Assembly: GCA_947447005.1 (NCBI GenBank)
Contig: CANFHO010000011.1
Coordinates: 1 to 42,036, forward strand
DNA: 42,036 nt
Direction of reading: 5' to 3'
Source of the DNA: Chitinophagaceae bacterium
GTDB lineage: Bacteria > Bacteroidota > Bacteroidia > Chitinophagales > Chitinophagaceae
The notes under the pieces are model-generated. The model was not told where the DNA came from and did no database searches. It was given only the letters and a program-made list of their open reading frames with translations. Shown here in pieces: positions 1-7,124 of this stretch (positions are counted from its first letter, which is position 1; each line of letters starts with the position of its first letter). Made by a program: the position numbers and the translations under genes.

Positions 1-755
1 ACAAACTGATTCCTCACCCTTTCCAGATGAATGCTTTTCAGGTCAGCTTGAAGGATTTTATCAAGTTCCTCATTGGTGAGATAGCCCTTATATACTTTCT
101 TCGATTTGAACTTCACCTCAACAAACGGATTTTTTCGAATCACCCCGTCCTTGATGGCGGGCATCAACAATGTTCTGAATGCACCAATATATTTTACGGA
201 AGTATTGTTACCGATTTTTCTGTTCGATCGCAGGTATTGGAAAAACTTTTCGAGGAATCTGCCATCTACCTGAACCAATGGGATATTCTTCGTTTTATGC
301 TCAGCCATCAGGAACTCCAATGCAAATCGGAGGACACGTTCATATTTTTCAAAGGTTGTTGGAGTAATATCGATGAAAACACGTTGCTGCATCTCCATTT
401 TTCGCAATTCCAGGAATTCAGCCAATAAAACCGGTTTCTCCTCATCCCCTTTTATTTTTCTGACCAGCTCATCCAACGTAAAGGGGATTCCACTGTACTT
501 CATCTCATCAAATACCTGAATGGCTTTGTATCGGATCAAATCGAGGTTTTCATTAAAAGGGAGACTTTTTTTCAATTTCACCTTCATTACGCCCATTTCA
601 TTATCCCAATCCTCATTTTTACAATACAACCCAGTGTAAATATCCCGTCGCTCCCTTCGGTAAATGACACGTAAAACGATGGGCGATTCTCCTTTTTTGT
701 TGATTCTGTCCTGGCGACAAAGAAAATTGACATGAATGTGCATGAGCTTCTGCAT
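1..755 (-). CDS. Tyrosine recombinase/integrase, 3' part cut off by window edge
   Basis: About 251 residues are visible, starting at the ATG at 755; an in-frame stop at 759-761 rules out a longer N-terminus. The N-terminus (VNFLCRQDRINKKGESPIVLRVIYR, shown here only as its first part MHIHVNFLCRQ) has the look of the arm-type DNA-binding domain of Bacteroidota integrases, with 'KGESPIVLRV' and 'YTGLYCKNEDWD'. A SAM-like core-binding domain follows from about residue 110 (FLELRKMEMQ, 'TTFEKYERVLRFALEFL', 'TSVKYIGAFRTLLMPAI', 'GVIRKNPFVEVKF'). The catalytic domain is just beginning ('YLTNEELDKIL') when the window ends, so the R-H-R-Y residues cannot be checked. It is codirectional with the tRNA-Ser gene and 227 bases from its 3' end, the usual layout of tRNA-targeting integrative elements. 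It may serve such an element or a conjugative transposon lying to the left. Confidence 0.85.
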   Translation of the reverse strand, partial: MQKLMHIHVNFLCRQDRINKKGESPIVLRVIYRRERRDIYTGLYCKNEDWDNEMGVMKVKLKKSLPFNENLDLIRYKAIQVFDEMKYSGIPFTLDELVRKIKGDEEKPVLLAEFLELRKMEMQQRVFIDITPTTFEKYERVLRFALEFLMAEHKTKNIPLVQVDGRFLEKFFQYLRSNRKIGNNTSVKYIGAFRTLLMPAIKDGVIRKNPFVEVKFKSKKVYKGYLTNEELDKILQADLKSIHLERVRNQF

Positions 756-918
756 AACCTAATTTTTAATGGTTTGTAAATTGCGAAGCATACACTTGAT
801 CAGATACTGCAAAATGGGGCAAAAACCTGCAAAAGAGAACATTGGCCAAAAAGCTGGAATCCTGGTATCCGATTTTACCAAAAAATCCTGCTTTTGTCTG
901 CATTGGTTTGCATAAATA

Positions 919-967
919 AAAAATGCAAAACATTGACAATCATTATTTTGCAATGTTTTGCATTTTT
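919..967 (-). terminator. 17-bp perfect inverted repeat after tRNA-Ser; terminator or recombination site
   Basis: Arms 919-935 and 951-967 are exact reverse complements (core ATGCAAAACATTG / CAATGTTTTGCAT), with a 15-base loop. On the minus strand the stem ends in a T-rich run 16 bases after the tRNA 3' end, so it can act as its terminator. The arms contain the word TGCAAAA that recurs nearby, so an integrase or excisionase binding role is an alternative. Confidence 0.6.
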
Positions 968-982
968 CTGCAAGTTATTCAG

Positions 983-1069
983 CGGAGACGGCGAGATTCG
1001 AACTCGCGATACAGTTTCCCGTATACACACTTTCCAGGCGTGCTCCTTCAACCACTCGGACACGTCTCC
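983..1069 (-). tRNA. tRNA-Ser, anticodon GGA
   Basis: An 87-base class II cloverleaf is readable on the minus strand. The acceptor strands GGAGACG and CGTCTCC pair, the anticodon loop CTGGAAA carries GGA (reads UCC/UCU), a long variable arm follows, and the T loop is GTTCGAATC. The discriminator base is G and CCA is not encoded. It lies 33 bases downstream of the tatD-type gene on the same strand. The recombinase beyond its 3' end suggests that this tRNA is, or was, an attachment site. Confidence 0.95.
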
Positions 1070-1102
1070 AAAAAAATGGATGGCAAAAATAACCTAATTC
1101 AC

Positions 1103-1864
1103 TCAGATGCCGAATACTTTTTTTGCATTGGCAGTAGTCACTTCCACCACCTCTTCCACTGAAATATTTTTTAACTGTGCGATTTTCTCCGCCACATATT
1201 TTACATATGCTGATTCATTTCGTTTACCACGAAATGGCACGGGTGTAAGGTATGGTGCATCTGTTTCAAGTACCATCGACTCCAATGGCAACTTCGCCAC
1301 AAGATCCGCCAATCCTGCGTTTTTGTATGTCACAACCCCTCCTATCCCCAACATATACCCCATCTCAATGATCTTGATTGCCTGACGCTCATCCCCACCA
1401 AAACAATGGAAAATCCCTTTCACCTTTCCCTCTCCCTCTTCAGCAACCATCTTAATCGTCTCATCCATCGCACTGCGTGTGTGAATCACAATAGGAAGGT
1501 TCAAGTCCTTCGCCCAATGAATTTGTCTCCTGAATGCATCTATCTGCTGACCCTTAAATTCCGTGGAATGATAGTAGTCCAATCCAATTTCTCCGATGGC
1601 TGCGAAAGTTGATTTCTTCAGCCAGTCCTCCACAATTGCCAATTCTTGCAGATAATTCGCTTCCACGTAGCAAGGATGAAGTCCCATCATGGGTATCGCA
1701 AAGCCTGGATGCAACTCCGCAAACTGCATCATCGCCTCATGCGTGGAGGAATCAATGGCAGGAAGGTATACTTTTTGAATCCCCGCTAACATGGCACGAG
1801 CTACCATTTCCTCCCTATCGTAATCAAAATCCGTTGAATATAAGTGTGAATGGGTATCAATCAT
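1103..1864 (-). CDS. TatD family metal-dependent DNase/hydrolase
   Basis: 253 residues from the ATG at 1864, which gives the family's normal start MIDTHSHLY; an ATG three codons upstream (1873) is also possible. All metal ligands of the TatD TIM barrel are visible: H5 and H7 (HSH), E92 (GEIGLD), H128 (VIHTR), H153 (FHCFGG) and D202 (ETDAPYL). GLHP at 61-64 is also conserved. Known members are 3'-5' exonucleases or deoxyribonucleases of about 255-265 residues that act in the cytoplasm, so this one is full length. The exact physiological substrate is not deducible. It stands between a bidirectional terminator and the tRNA-Ser gene, and is probably a single transcript. Confidence 0.93.
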   Translation of the reverse strand: MIDTHSHLYSTDFDYDREEMVARAMLAGIQKVYLPAIDSSTHEAMMQFAELHPGFAIPMMGLHPCYVEANYLQELAIVEDWLKKSTFAAIGEIGLDYYHSTEFKGQQIDAFRRQIHWAKDLNLPIVIHTRSAMDETIKMVAEEGEGKVKGIFHCFGGDERQAIKIIEMGYMLGIGGVVTYKNAGLADLVAKLPLESMVLETDAPYLTPVPFRGKRNESAYVKYVAEKIAQLKNISVEEVVEVTTANAKKVFGI

Positions 1865-1981
1865 TATGCTCATTTTATTAACACTTGCAAAGGTCCTAAA
1901 AATATTGGGAGGAGCTACAGAATTATACAATCAAAAAAACTTGTATCTTTCGCAAAGTTTTCATAGGGTACGGATTAAAAA

Positions 1982-2018
1982 CGGGCTAGGGTTTATACCC
2001 TCGGCCCTCTTTTTTTTA
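1982..2018. terminator. Bidirectional rho-independent terminator
   Basis: A two-part stem pairs GGGC (1983-1986) with GCCC (2004-2007), and AGGG (1988-1991) with CCCT (1998-2001), over a 6-base loop. On the plus strand eight T follow; on the minus strand GTTTTTAA follows. The minus orientation would end the engB-deacetylase transcript before the tatD-type gene. No plus-strand gene ends here. Confidence 0.7.
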
Positions 2019-2020
2019 TT

Positions 2021-2105
2021 TAGACGCTAGGGGTTAGATGTTAGATTGTTTTTTATTTCCCGTTTCCCCGTTTTCCGTTTCTCCATTTCCCCGTTTCTCC
2101 GTTTC
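2021..2105. repeat. Degenerate intergenic tandem repeat
   Basis: Repeated words of the type TTAGATGTTAGAT are followed by alternating CGTTTCCCC, CGTTTTC and CGTTTCTCC units (about 2055-2105). The array reaches the last codons of the deacetylase gene. Similar low-complexity arrays with different words lie at 4881-4925, 22127-22210 and 40783-40814. Confidence 0.6.
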
Positions 2106-2718
2106 ACATTCCCTCAAACCTAAACCCCCGCTCCCTGCCCATCTCCAACAAAGCCGCCAACGCTGGAAACATCCTCTCCTCGGCCTTTTCCGAATCATGA
2201 AACAAATAGATGAACCCATCAGATAACCGACTGGTTGCTCTTGCTGTTACTTGCGCGTGTGTGAGACGTACATCATAATCGGCACTGAGAATGGTCCACA
2301 TAACAAGCTGATAACCCTTGGCCAATAATGCCTTTTCCTGCGTACGCGTAATCCTTCCATAAGGCGGCCTGAATAGGTTGGATTCGATATACCTACTGGC
2401 TTCCTGTACATCTGCCCAATATGCTTCCAATGAAGTTTTTGTGCCTTTGAGATGATGTTGTGTATGATTCCCAACGGAATGACCGGCATCAAGGATTTGC
2501 TGAAAAACTTCCGGATAACGCTTTACCCGATCTCCAATACAAAAAAATGTAGCCTTCGCATTGTATTGCGCTAATAGCGCCAAGACCCTGGGGGTTATTT
2601 CAGGGTGGGGACCATCATCAAAGGTGAGATATAAGGTTTTTCCACAAGCTGGCATGCGCCATAACCGTTTGGGGAATATCCATTCAATGAAGCGGGGTAT
2701 CCTGGCCGGTATCATCAT
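2104..2718 (-). CDS. Polysaccharide deacetylase (NodB homology domain)
   Basis: 204 residues, a carbohydrate esterase family 4-type domain that removes acetyl groups from a sugar polymer such as peptidoglycan or chitin-like chains. The five motifs are visible: TFDDGPHP with D34 and D35, H85 and H89 in NHTQHH, RPPYG at 117-121, W141, and LFHD with H174. The domain fills the protein, and there is no clear cleavable signal peptide, although residues 8-20 are hydrophobic and may anchor it. The start ATG overlaps the engB stop (ATGA, 2715-2718), indicating translational coupling. The target polymer cannot be named from sequence. Confidence 0.92.
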   Translation of the reverse strand: MMIPARIPRFIEWIFPKRLWRMPACGKTLYLTFDDGPHPEITPRVLALLAQYNAKATFFCIGDRVKRYPEVFQQILDAGHSVGNHTQHHLKGTKTSLEAYWADVQEASRYIESNLFRPPYGRITRTQEKALLAKGYQLVMWTILSADYDVRLTHAQVTARATSRLSDGFIYLFHDSEKAEERMFPALAALLEMGRERGFRFEGM

Positions 2719-3362
2719 TGCTCTTCCTTGGGCTTTTTCAAATATTCCTTGTTCATTTCACTGATCATCAACAACAACTCCTTTCTGCCCAAATACTTTT
2801 CTGCACTGGTTACGAAAATCGGTGGTAACTCGTCCCAGGTCTTTTTCATTTCTTCTGCAAAGGCCTTCACATGTGCACTTACCACCTTTTGGGTTTCCTT
2901 ATCGGCCTTCGTAAACACAATGCTAAAAGGCACATTCCAGGCTCCCAGCTTATTTACAAATTCAATATCCAGCTCCTGTGGTTTATGACGGGAATCAATC
3001 AACACATACAAATTGACCAGATTTTCGCGCTGACGAATATACTCCTCAATCATCTTCTCCCACTTCTTTCTGCTACTGGCAGAAACCTTGGCAAATCCAT
3101 ATCCGGGAAGATCCACCAGATACCATTGCATCATCGGGGCATTTTCTTTGGCGCGACTCTCAATGGCAAAGTGATTAATAAGTTGGGTTTTACCAGGAGT
3201 AGATGAAGTCTTGGCCAGGTTCTTGATGCCCGTAAGCATATTGATCAAAGACGACTTGCCCACATTGCTTCTGCCAATGAATGCATACTCAGGCCTGTCG
3301 GCTTTGGGAGCATCTTTATGATCGGGACTACTGATAATATATGTTGCTTTATGAAAGATCAT
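2715..3362 (-). CDS. engB: Ribosome biogenesis GTP-binding protein EngB (YihA/YsxC)
   Basis: 215 residues, the normal length for this small GTPase needed for assembly of the large ribosomal subunit. G motifs in order: GRSNVGKSS (30-38), TPGKT (55-59), DLPGYG (84-89), TKAD (151-154) and TSA (185-187). The fixed family sequences IGRSNVGKSSLI and DLPGYGFAKV make the assignment secure. It is divergent from ubiE: its ATG at 3362 lies 64 bases from the ubiE start. It is followed without a gap by the deacetylase gene. Confidence 0.96.
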   Translation of the reverse strand: MIFHKATYIISSPDHKDAPKADRPEYAFIGRSNVGKSSLINMLTGIKNLAKTSSTPGKTQLINHFAIESRAKENAPMMQWYLVDLPGYGFAKVSASSRKKWEKMIEEYIRQRENLVNLYVLIDSRHKPQELDIEFVNKLGAWNVPFSIVFTKADKETQKVVSAHVKAFAEEMKKTWDELPPIFVTSAEKYLGRKELLLMISEMNKEYLKKPKEEQ

Positions 3363-3413
3363 GATGGATGATAGATTTACAAAACCTTTAAGAACGGCTG
3401 ATGTGAATTTGAT

Positions 3414-3421
3414 TACTTTTG
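3414..3421 (+). promoter_or_regulatory. -7 box TACTTTTG before ubiE
   Basis: An exact match to the Bacteroidota -7 consensus TAnnTTTG. It ends only 5 bases before the favoured ubiE start at 3427, so the transcript would be nearly leaderless. No clear TTG is seen at -33. Confidence 0.5.
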
Positions 3422-3426
3422 TGTCA

Positions 3427-4170
3427 ATGGGAAATTACGCACACGATACGATTGTTCCGGATCAGGATTCAAAATTATCGAAAAAAGAGCAGGTGGCAGT
3501 CATGTTTGACCAGATTGCACCGAAATATGACTTTTTTAACCGTTTTCTCTCTGCCGGAATTGATATCAGCTGGAGAAAAAAAGCATTGGCCTTGGTTAAA
3601 AAAGACAACCCCAAAGTAATGCTGGATGTGGCAACAGGAACCGCCGATGTGGCCATCATGGCATCCAAAATAGTAGCACCTGAAAAAATTATAGGTATTG
3701 ATATTTCAGCTGGCATGTTGGATGTGGGTAAAAAGAAAATCCAGGAAGCAGGACTCGACAAAATCATTGAGCTGCAGATAGGCGACAGTGAATCCATTCA
3801 GTTCCCTGATAATTATTTCGATGCAGTAACTGTTTCATTTGGTGTGAGAAATTTCCAAAGCCTTGAAAAGGGACTCAGTGACATTCTTCGTGTTTTGAAG
3901 CCAGGTGCCAGATTGGTTGTTTTGGAATTCTCCCGTCCTTCTCTCCCTGGTGTTCAACAAGCGTATAATTTATACATGAAACTTGTAGCACCTCAAATGG
4001 TAAGCATATTTTCAAAAAACAGAAAAGCATATCAATACCTCAATGATTCCGTACAAAAATTTCCCGAGGGAAAAGATTTCATTTCGGTCATGAATGGTTG
4101 CAGCTTCAAAGAAACATCCTATAAAAGACTAAGCCTGGGCATATGCAGCATATATACCGGAATAAAATAA
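3427..4170 (+). CDS. ubiE: Demethylmenaquinone/ubiquinone methyltransferase UbiE (MenG)
   Basis: 247 residues from the ATG at 3427. A longer frame opens at 3361 but would overlap the engB start and add residues unlike the family. The enzyme uses S-adenosylmethionine to methylate demethylmenaquinone, the last step of menaquinone synthesis; Bacteroidota use menaquinone. SAM motif I is LDVATGTAD (66-74). Family signatures are 'VAVMFDQIAPKYDFFNRFLS' near the start and SFGVRNF at about 137-143. The porT-like gene overlaps its 3' end by 28 bases, a linkage known in other Bacteroidota. Confidence 0.95.
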   Translation: MGNYAHDTIVPDQDSKLSKKEQVAVMFDQIAPKYDFFNRFLSAGIDISWRKKALALVKKDNPKVMLDVATGTADVAIMASKIVAPEKIIGIDISAGMLDVGKKKIQEAGLDKIIELQIGDSESIQFPDNYFDAVTVSFGVRNFQSLEKGLSDILRVLKPGARLVVLEFSRPSLPGVQQAYNLYMKLVAPQMVSIFSKNRKAYQYLNDSVQKFPEGKDFISVMNGCSFKETSYKRLSLGICSIYTGIK

Positions 4171-4880
4171 TATTGCTCTCCATAGGGATTTGCATGATGC
4201 TTTCAACAAAAGCACAGCATGCCATTGAATTGAATCTGCCTGATCAGGATGAGAAAAAATATTATTTCGGTATTGTCTTGGGATACAATACTTCACATTA
4301 CAATATCACACATCACCCTTATTTCCTGGACAGGGATACCATTCAATCTGTCAATTCACAAAATAGCGGAAGAATTCATTTAGGCATCATGGGTAATTGG
4401 CAAATTTCAAGAAGATTTGACCTGCGCTTCTATCCGCTCAATTTGATTTTCAGTGAAAAGAAGTTTGTATATACGCAAAGACTCCCTGGCGATGCTACCA
4501 TCACTACAGAGAATCAAGGAGTAGAATCCATTGTGATGAGTTTCCCATTGCAAGTGCGTTTGAAAAGTGATCGCATCAATAATTTCAGAGTTTATACACT
4601 TGCAGGTGTTAAATATGATTTCGATCTGGCCAGCAACTCCGGTGCAAGCAATGCAGACAATATGATGAAGGTGAACAAAACGGATTATGGCATTGAAGGC
4701 GGCATCGGATTTCAATTCTTCTTCCCTTATTTCATCCTTTCACCAGAAATCAAATTCAGCTACGGTCTCACCAATGTTCACAACCGCGATGCATCTCTCC
4801 GTTATTCAAATGTTATCGACAAGATGAACAGCCGAATGGTGATGTTTTCACTTCATTTTGAAGGCGGGGGAAATAAATAA
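4143..4880 (+). CDS. porT: PorT-like outer-membrane beta-barrel, type IX secretion/gliding
   Basis: 245 residues. A signal peptide covers about residues 1-24 (IILLSIGICMML, then STKA before Q). The mature N-terminus has LNLPDQDEKKYYFGIVLGYN, close to what I recall for PorT/SprT. The rest alternates aromatic beta strands ending in phenylalanine, as expected for an eight-stranded barrel (YGIEGGIGFQFFFPYFI, MVMFSLHFE). PorT is required for type IX secretion of proteins through the outer membrane. Position directly after ubiE supports the name. The start at 4143 lies inside ubiE, so translation is probably coupled. A generic outer-membrane barrel protein is the alternative. Confidence 0.78.
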   Translation: MQHIYRNKIILLSIGICMMLSTKAQHAIELNLPDQDEKKYYFGIVLGYNTSHYNITHHPYFLDRDTIQSVNSQNSGRIHLGIMGNWQISRRFDLRFYPLNLIFSEKKFVYTQRLPGDATITTENQGVESIVMSFPLQVRLKSDRINNFRVYTLAGVKYDFDLASNSGASNADNMMKVNKTDYGIEGGIGFQFFFPYFILSPEIKFSYGLTNVHNRDASLRYSNVIDKMNSRMVMFSLHFEGGGNK

Positions 4881-4891
4881 AGAGAAAAGAG

Positions 4892-5433
4892 AAAAGAGAA
4901 GAATGAAGAATGATGATGAATTAATGAGAGTAAAGTGAGCGTTAATTTAAAGGTTATTTTTAGCTGTTTTTACTGAACTAATAAGCATTGCTTTTATTTC
5001 ATTACAAACAACCAAAAGTTCATTGCAATTCTTCTCGTATAAAGAATATGATTTGGAAATCAATTCTATCCAATAAATACTTTCATTCGTTTCTTTTAAA
5101 CCAATACTCAGCTTATTTATAAAATCTGCCCTGCTTTGGGCAAATTGGGCTTCTCTAATCAATGCCCCAATTGCAGTGCCGCTTCTTAAGAATTGTTTAC
5201 TGAGTACAAATTCTTTTTGATCTTCCTGAAGTACTTTTGAAAGAGAAATTACTCTTAACGCAAAGTTGAAAGTTTGTGTGCGAAGTTGATTATGACTCAT
5301 TTCTATTAATTGAAGTACAAACTTCAATAAGCCACCATATAATTAAAAAGTGAAAAGATCATTTTAAAAGATATTTTCCCCAGCTTTCATTGTGATTTTC
5401 ACTTTTCCATTTAATTCTTCACTCTTCTCTTTT
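4892..5433. repeat. 20-bp near-perfect inverted repeats around a four-helix-bundle gene
   Basis: The left arm at 4892-4911 (AAAAGAGAAGAATGAAGAAT) and the reverse complement of 5414-5433 (AAAAGAGAAGAGTGAAGAAT) match at 19 of 20 positions. They sit in wider purine-rich flanks and enclose just one small gene. The composition is simple, so chance similarity between two degenerate arrays is possible. Confidence 0.55.
4947..5300 (-). CDS. Four-helix-bundle protein (23S rRNA intervening-sequence protein family)
   Basis: 117 residues from the ATG at 5300 (MSHNQLRTQTFNFALRVI); an ATG at 5327 would add nine residues. The family (TIGR02436-like) forms an all-alpha bundle, about 115-125 residues long, first seen in insertions of Leptospira 23S rRNA genes. 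Matching features are 'FNFALRVISLSKVL', 'SKQFLRSGTAIGALIREA' and 'FINKLSIGLKETNESIYWIELI'. Biological function is unknown. It sits alone between convergent neighbours, inside paired purine-rich inverted repeats, which suggests a dispersed unit rather than an operon member. Confidence 0.88.
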   Translation of the reverse strand: MSHNQLRTQTFNFALRVISLSKVLQEDQKEFVLSKQFLRSGTAIGALIREAQFAQSRADFINKLSIGLKETNESIYWIELISKSYSLYEKNCNELLVVCNEIKAMLISSVKTAKNNL

Positions 5434-5443
5434 ATTTCTTAGT

Positions 5444-7102
5444 TTAATAATCGTATTCCCTTCTCTGCATATTCCACCTCAAACCAATGGAGCTAAATAC
5501 ATTGTTGGAACTGCCCTGCACTTTTCTACTGCTCAGGTCTGCTTCAAGAAAAAGATTTGATTTGAATTCATATGAAATCCAAAGACTTGAATTGATTGTT
5601 TTTATACTGTTAGGAGCTCCTATATATAAACCAAAATCAGATGAACGTGAATCATTTGATTTAAAAATATTATTACCATAATTCTTGCCTGCAGGATCAG
5701 AACCAGAAACCCATGAAATGACTTTTCCCTGAAACATCCATTTCGGTGCTGGCTGATAACGCATGATACCAATATACTCTTTGATATTCGACATCAAAGG
5801 ATGTGCCATTGGCTGATTGTAGTGTGTATAATTACCAATCGTATCAAAGTGAGAATATGTAAATGGCCTGATATAATTAGCCTCCAGCTGCAGATCAAGA
5901 TTGTTTATACCAAATACATCAATAAATTTCATTCCACCCTGGAAGGCCCACTTGTTTCCCCACCACCCATTGTTTTGTCGAACATACTTTGTATTGAATT
6001 CATCAAGCAAAACCTGTCCATATAATTGAAGATGCTTGCTCACATTTGCTTTAGCATCAAACCCAATAAATGAATTGTCCGGACTGCCAATCTGCAATTC
6101 CGCAACACGAAGAAACATGACAGGATTCAAATAACTGAATTCAAAATGATCAGGACGCCCGAATACAACACTTTCAAACAAACCCAATGTCAACCACTTC
6201 GGTGCATTGAAACTCAAATGATGAATAACAGCATACTTTCTTGGAAACAAGGTATCCTTATCACCCCTTCGAGTATATTGAGAAGTGAGTTCCATGAATC
6301 GGGTAAAATAATTGAATCTGGAAGCATGCAAATTGAGGTTCAGAAACAAGTGACTGTTTGAATAGTCGCTAAAAAACAAACTCCTGTATCCATTCCCTAA
6401 AAACATTTTATCATACCCAAATTGTGCATCTACAAATTTGGTAGCATTCCAGCTAACTGTTCCTCTGGCATCAAAATAATCATATCCAATTTGCTTAAAA
6501 GGTTTATACAAACCTGCTCCAGGCACTGCACGATACTGTTCAACTTTTTGTCTTACAAACAGAGGAGCTTTTTCCTGGGTCTCTGCCAAATAAGCATCCA
6601 ACCCAATTTTATGACCAATCACAGATCTGATTCTCGCACCACGCGTATTCATGTACAACATCCCATCGGTATTGTTATCGTAGATCGATTTCAATTGCAA
6701 AACAGGATTGATGGCAAGAAAAAAATCCTTTTGTTTCACAGTTATCAAATTTGCAGGATACTTATAAAAAGCATTCAACAAACTATGTTTAGAGCCAGGA
6801 AGTTTAGTCATATCTTCAACCCACTCCATGCTATTCATCATAGCTTGTTCCATATTATATGAATCAACAGAAGAAAATTTTTCTCCACTTGTCTTTGCCC
6901 TCTCAAGAGCACCTATAAACCATTTTCTGTTAAATGGCTTCAAGAAGGAAAAATTCAACATGGTATCCTTCTGCATTTTAATTTCCATACGATTAAGCAG
7001 GAAATTATCTTTAGACCCCTGCTCAAAGTAGGTTGACTGTGCCTGAAGGCAAATAGGTACAATAAAAACAAGGGATACTAAGAATGATTTGATAATTTGC
7101 AT
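5444..7102 (-). CDS. Outer-membrane beta-barrel protein, Wzi/RemB-like
   Basis: 552 residues with a signal peptide of about 21 residues (SFLVSLVFIVPICLQAQ). The body has many alternating aromatic strands, for example 'FDARGTVSWNATKFVDAQFGYD', 'LFLNLNLHASRFNYFTRFMEL' and 'GWWGNKWAFQGGMKF', and ends in a barrel-like strand before RREYDY. The motif GYDKMFLGNGYRSLFFSDYS resembles capsule-assembly Wzi-family barrels and the gliding protein RemB. I infer a surface-polysaccharide or adhesion role and cannot separate the two. Its start is 22 bases from the divergent dihydroorotase start, so the promoters of the two genes must overlap or lie in each other's coding region. Confidence 0.65.
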   Translation of the reverse strand: MQIIKSFLVSLVFIVPICLQAQSTYFEQGSKDNFLLNRMEIKMQKDTMLNFSFLKPFNRKWFIGALERAKTSGEKFSSVDSYNMEQAMMNSMEWVEDMTKLPGSKHSLLNAFYKYPANLITVKQKDFFLAINPVLQLKSIYDNNTDGMLYMNTRGARIRSVIGHKIGLDAYLAETQEKAPLFVRQKVEQYRAVPGAGLYKPFKQIGYDYFDARGTVSWNATKFVDAQFGYDKMFLGNGYRSLFFSDYSNSHLFLNLNLHASRFNYFTRFMELTSQYTRRGDKDTLFPRKYAVIHHLSFNAPKWLTLGLFESVVFGRPDHFEFSYLNPVMFLRVAELQIGSPDNSFIGFDAKANVSKHLQLYGQVLLDEFNTKYVRQNNGWWGNKWAFQGGMKFIDVFGINNLDLQLEANYIRPFTYSHFDTIGNYTHYNQPMAHPLMSNIKEYIGIMRYQPAPKWMFQGKVISWVSGSDPAGKNYGNNIFKSNDSRSSDFGLYIGAPNSIKTINSSLWISYEFKSNLFLEADLSSRKVQGSSNNVFSSIGLRWNMQRREYDY

Positions 7103-7124
7103 GTCAAATATTAATTGGTGTTAT

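Noticed and set aside
875-1097. Short open frames on both strands around 875-1097
   Set aside because: They are translations of the tRNA-Ser gene and its flanks.
1941-2018. A plus-strand small RNA from a TATCTTTCG box to the hairpin at 1982-2018
   Set aside because: The box has one mismatch, there is no -33 TTG, and the hairpin is explained as a bidirectional terminator.
3361-3426. Longer N-terminus for UbiE
   Set aside because: It would overlap the divergent engB start and lacks family similarity; the -7 box lies inside it.
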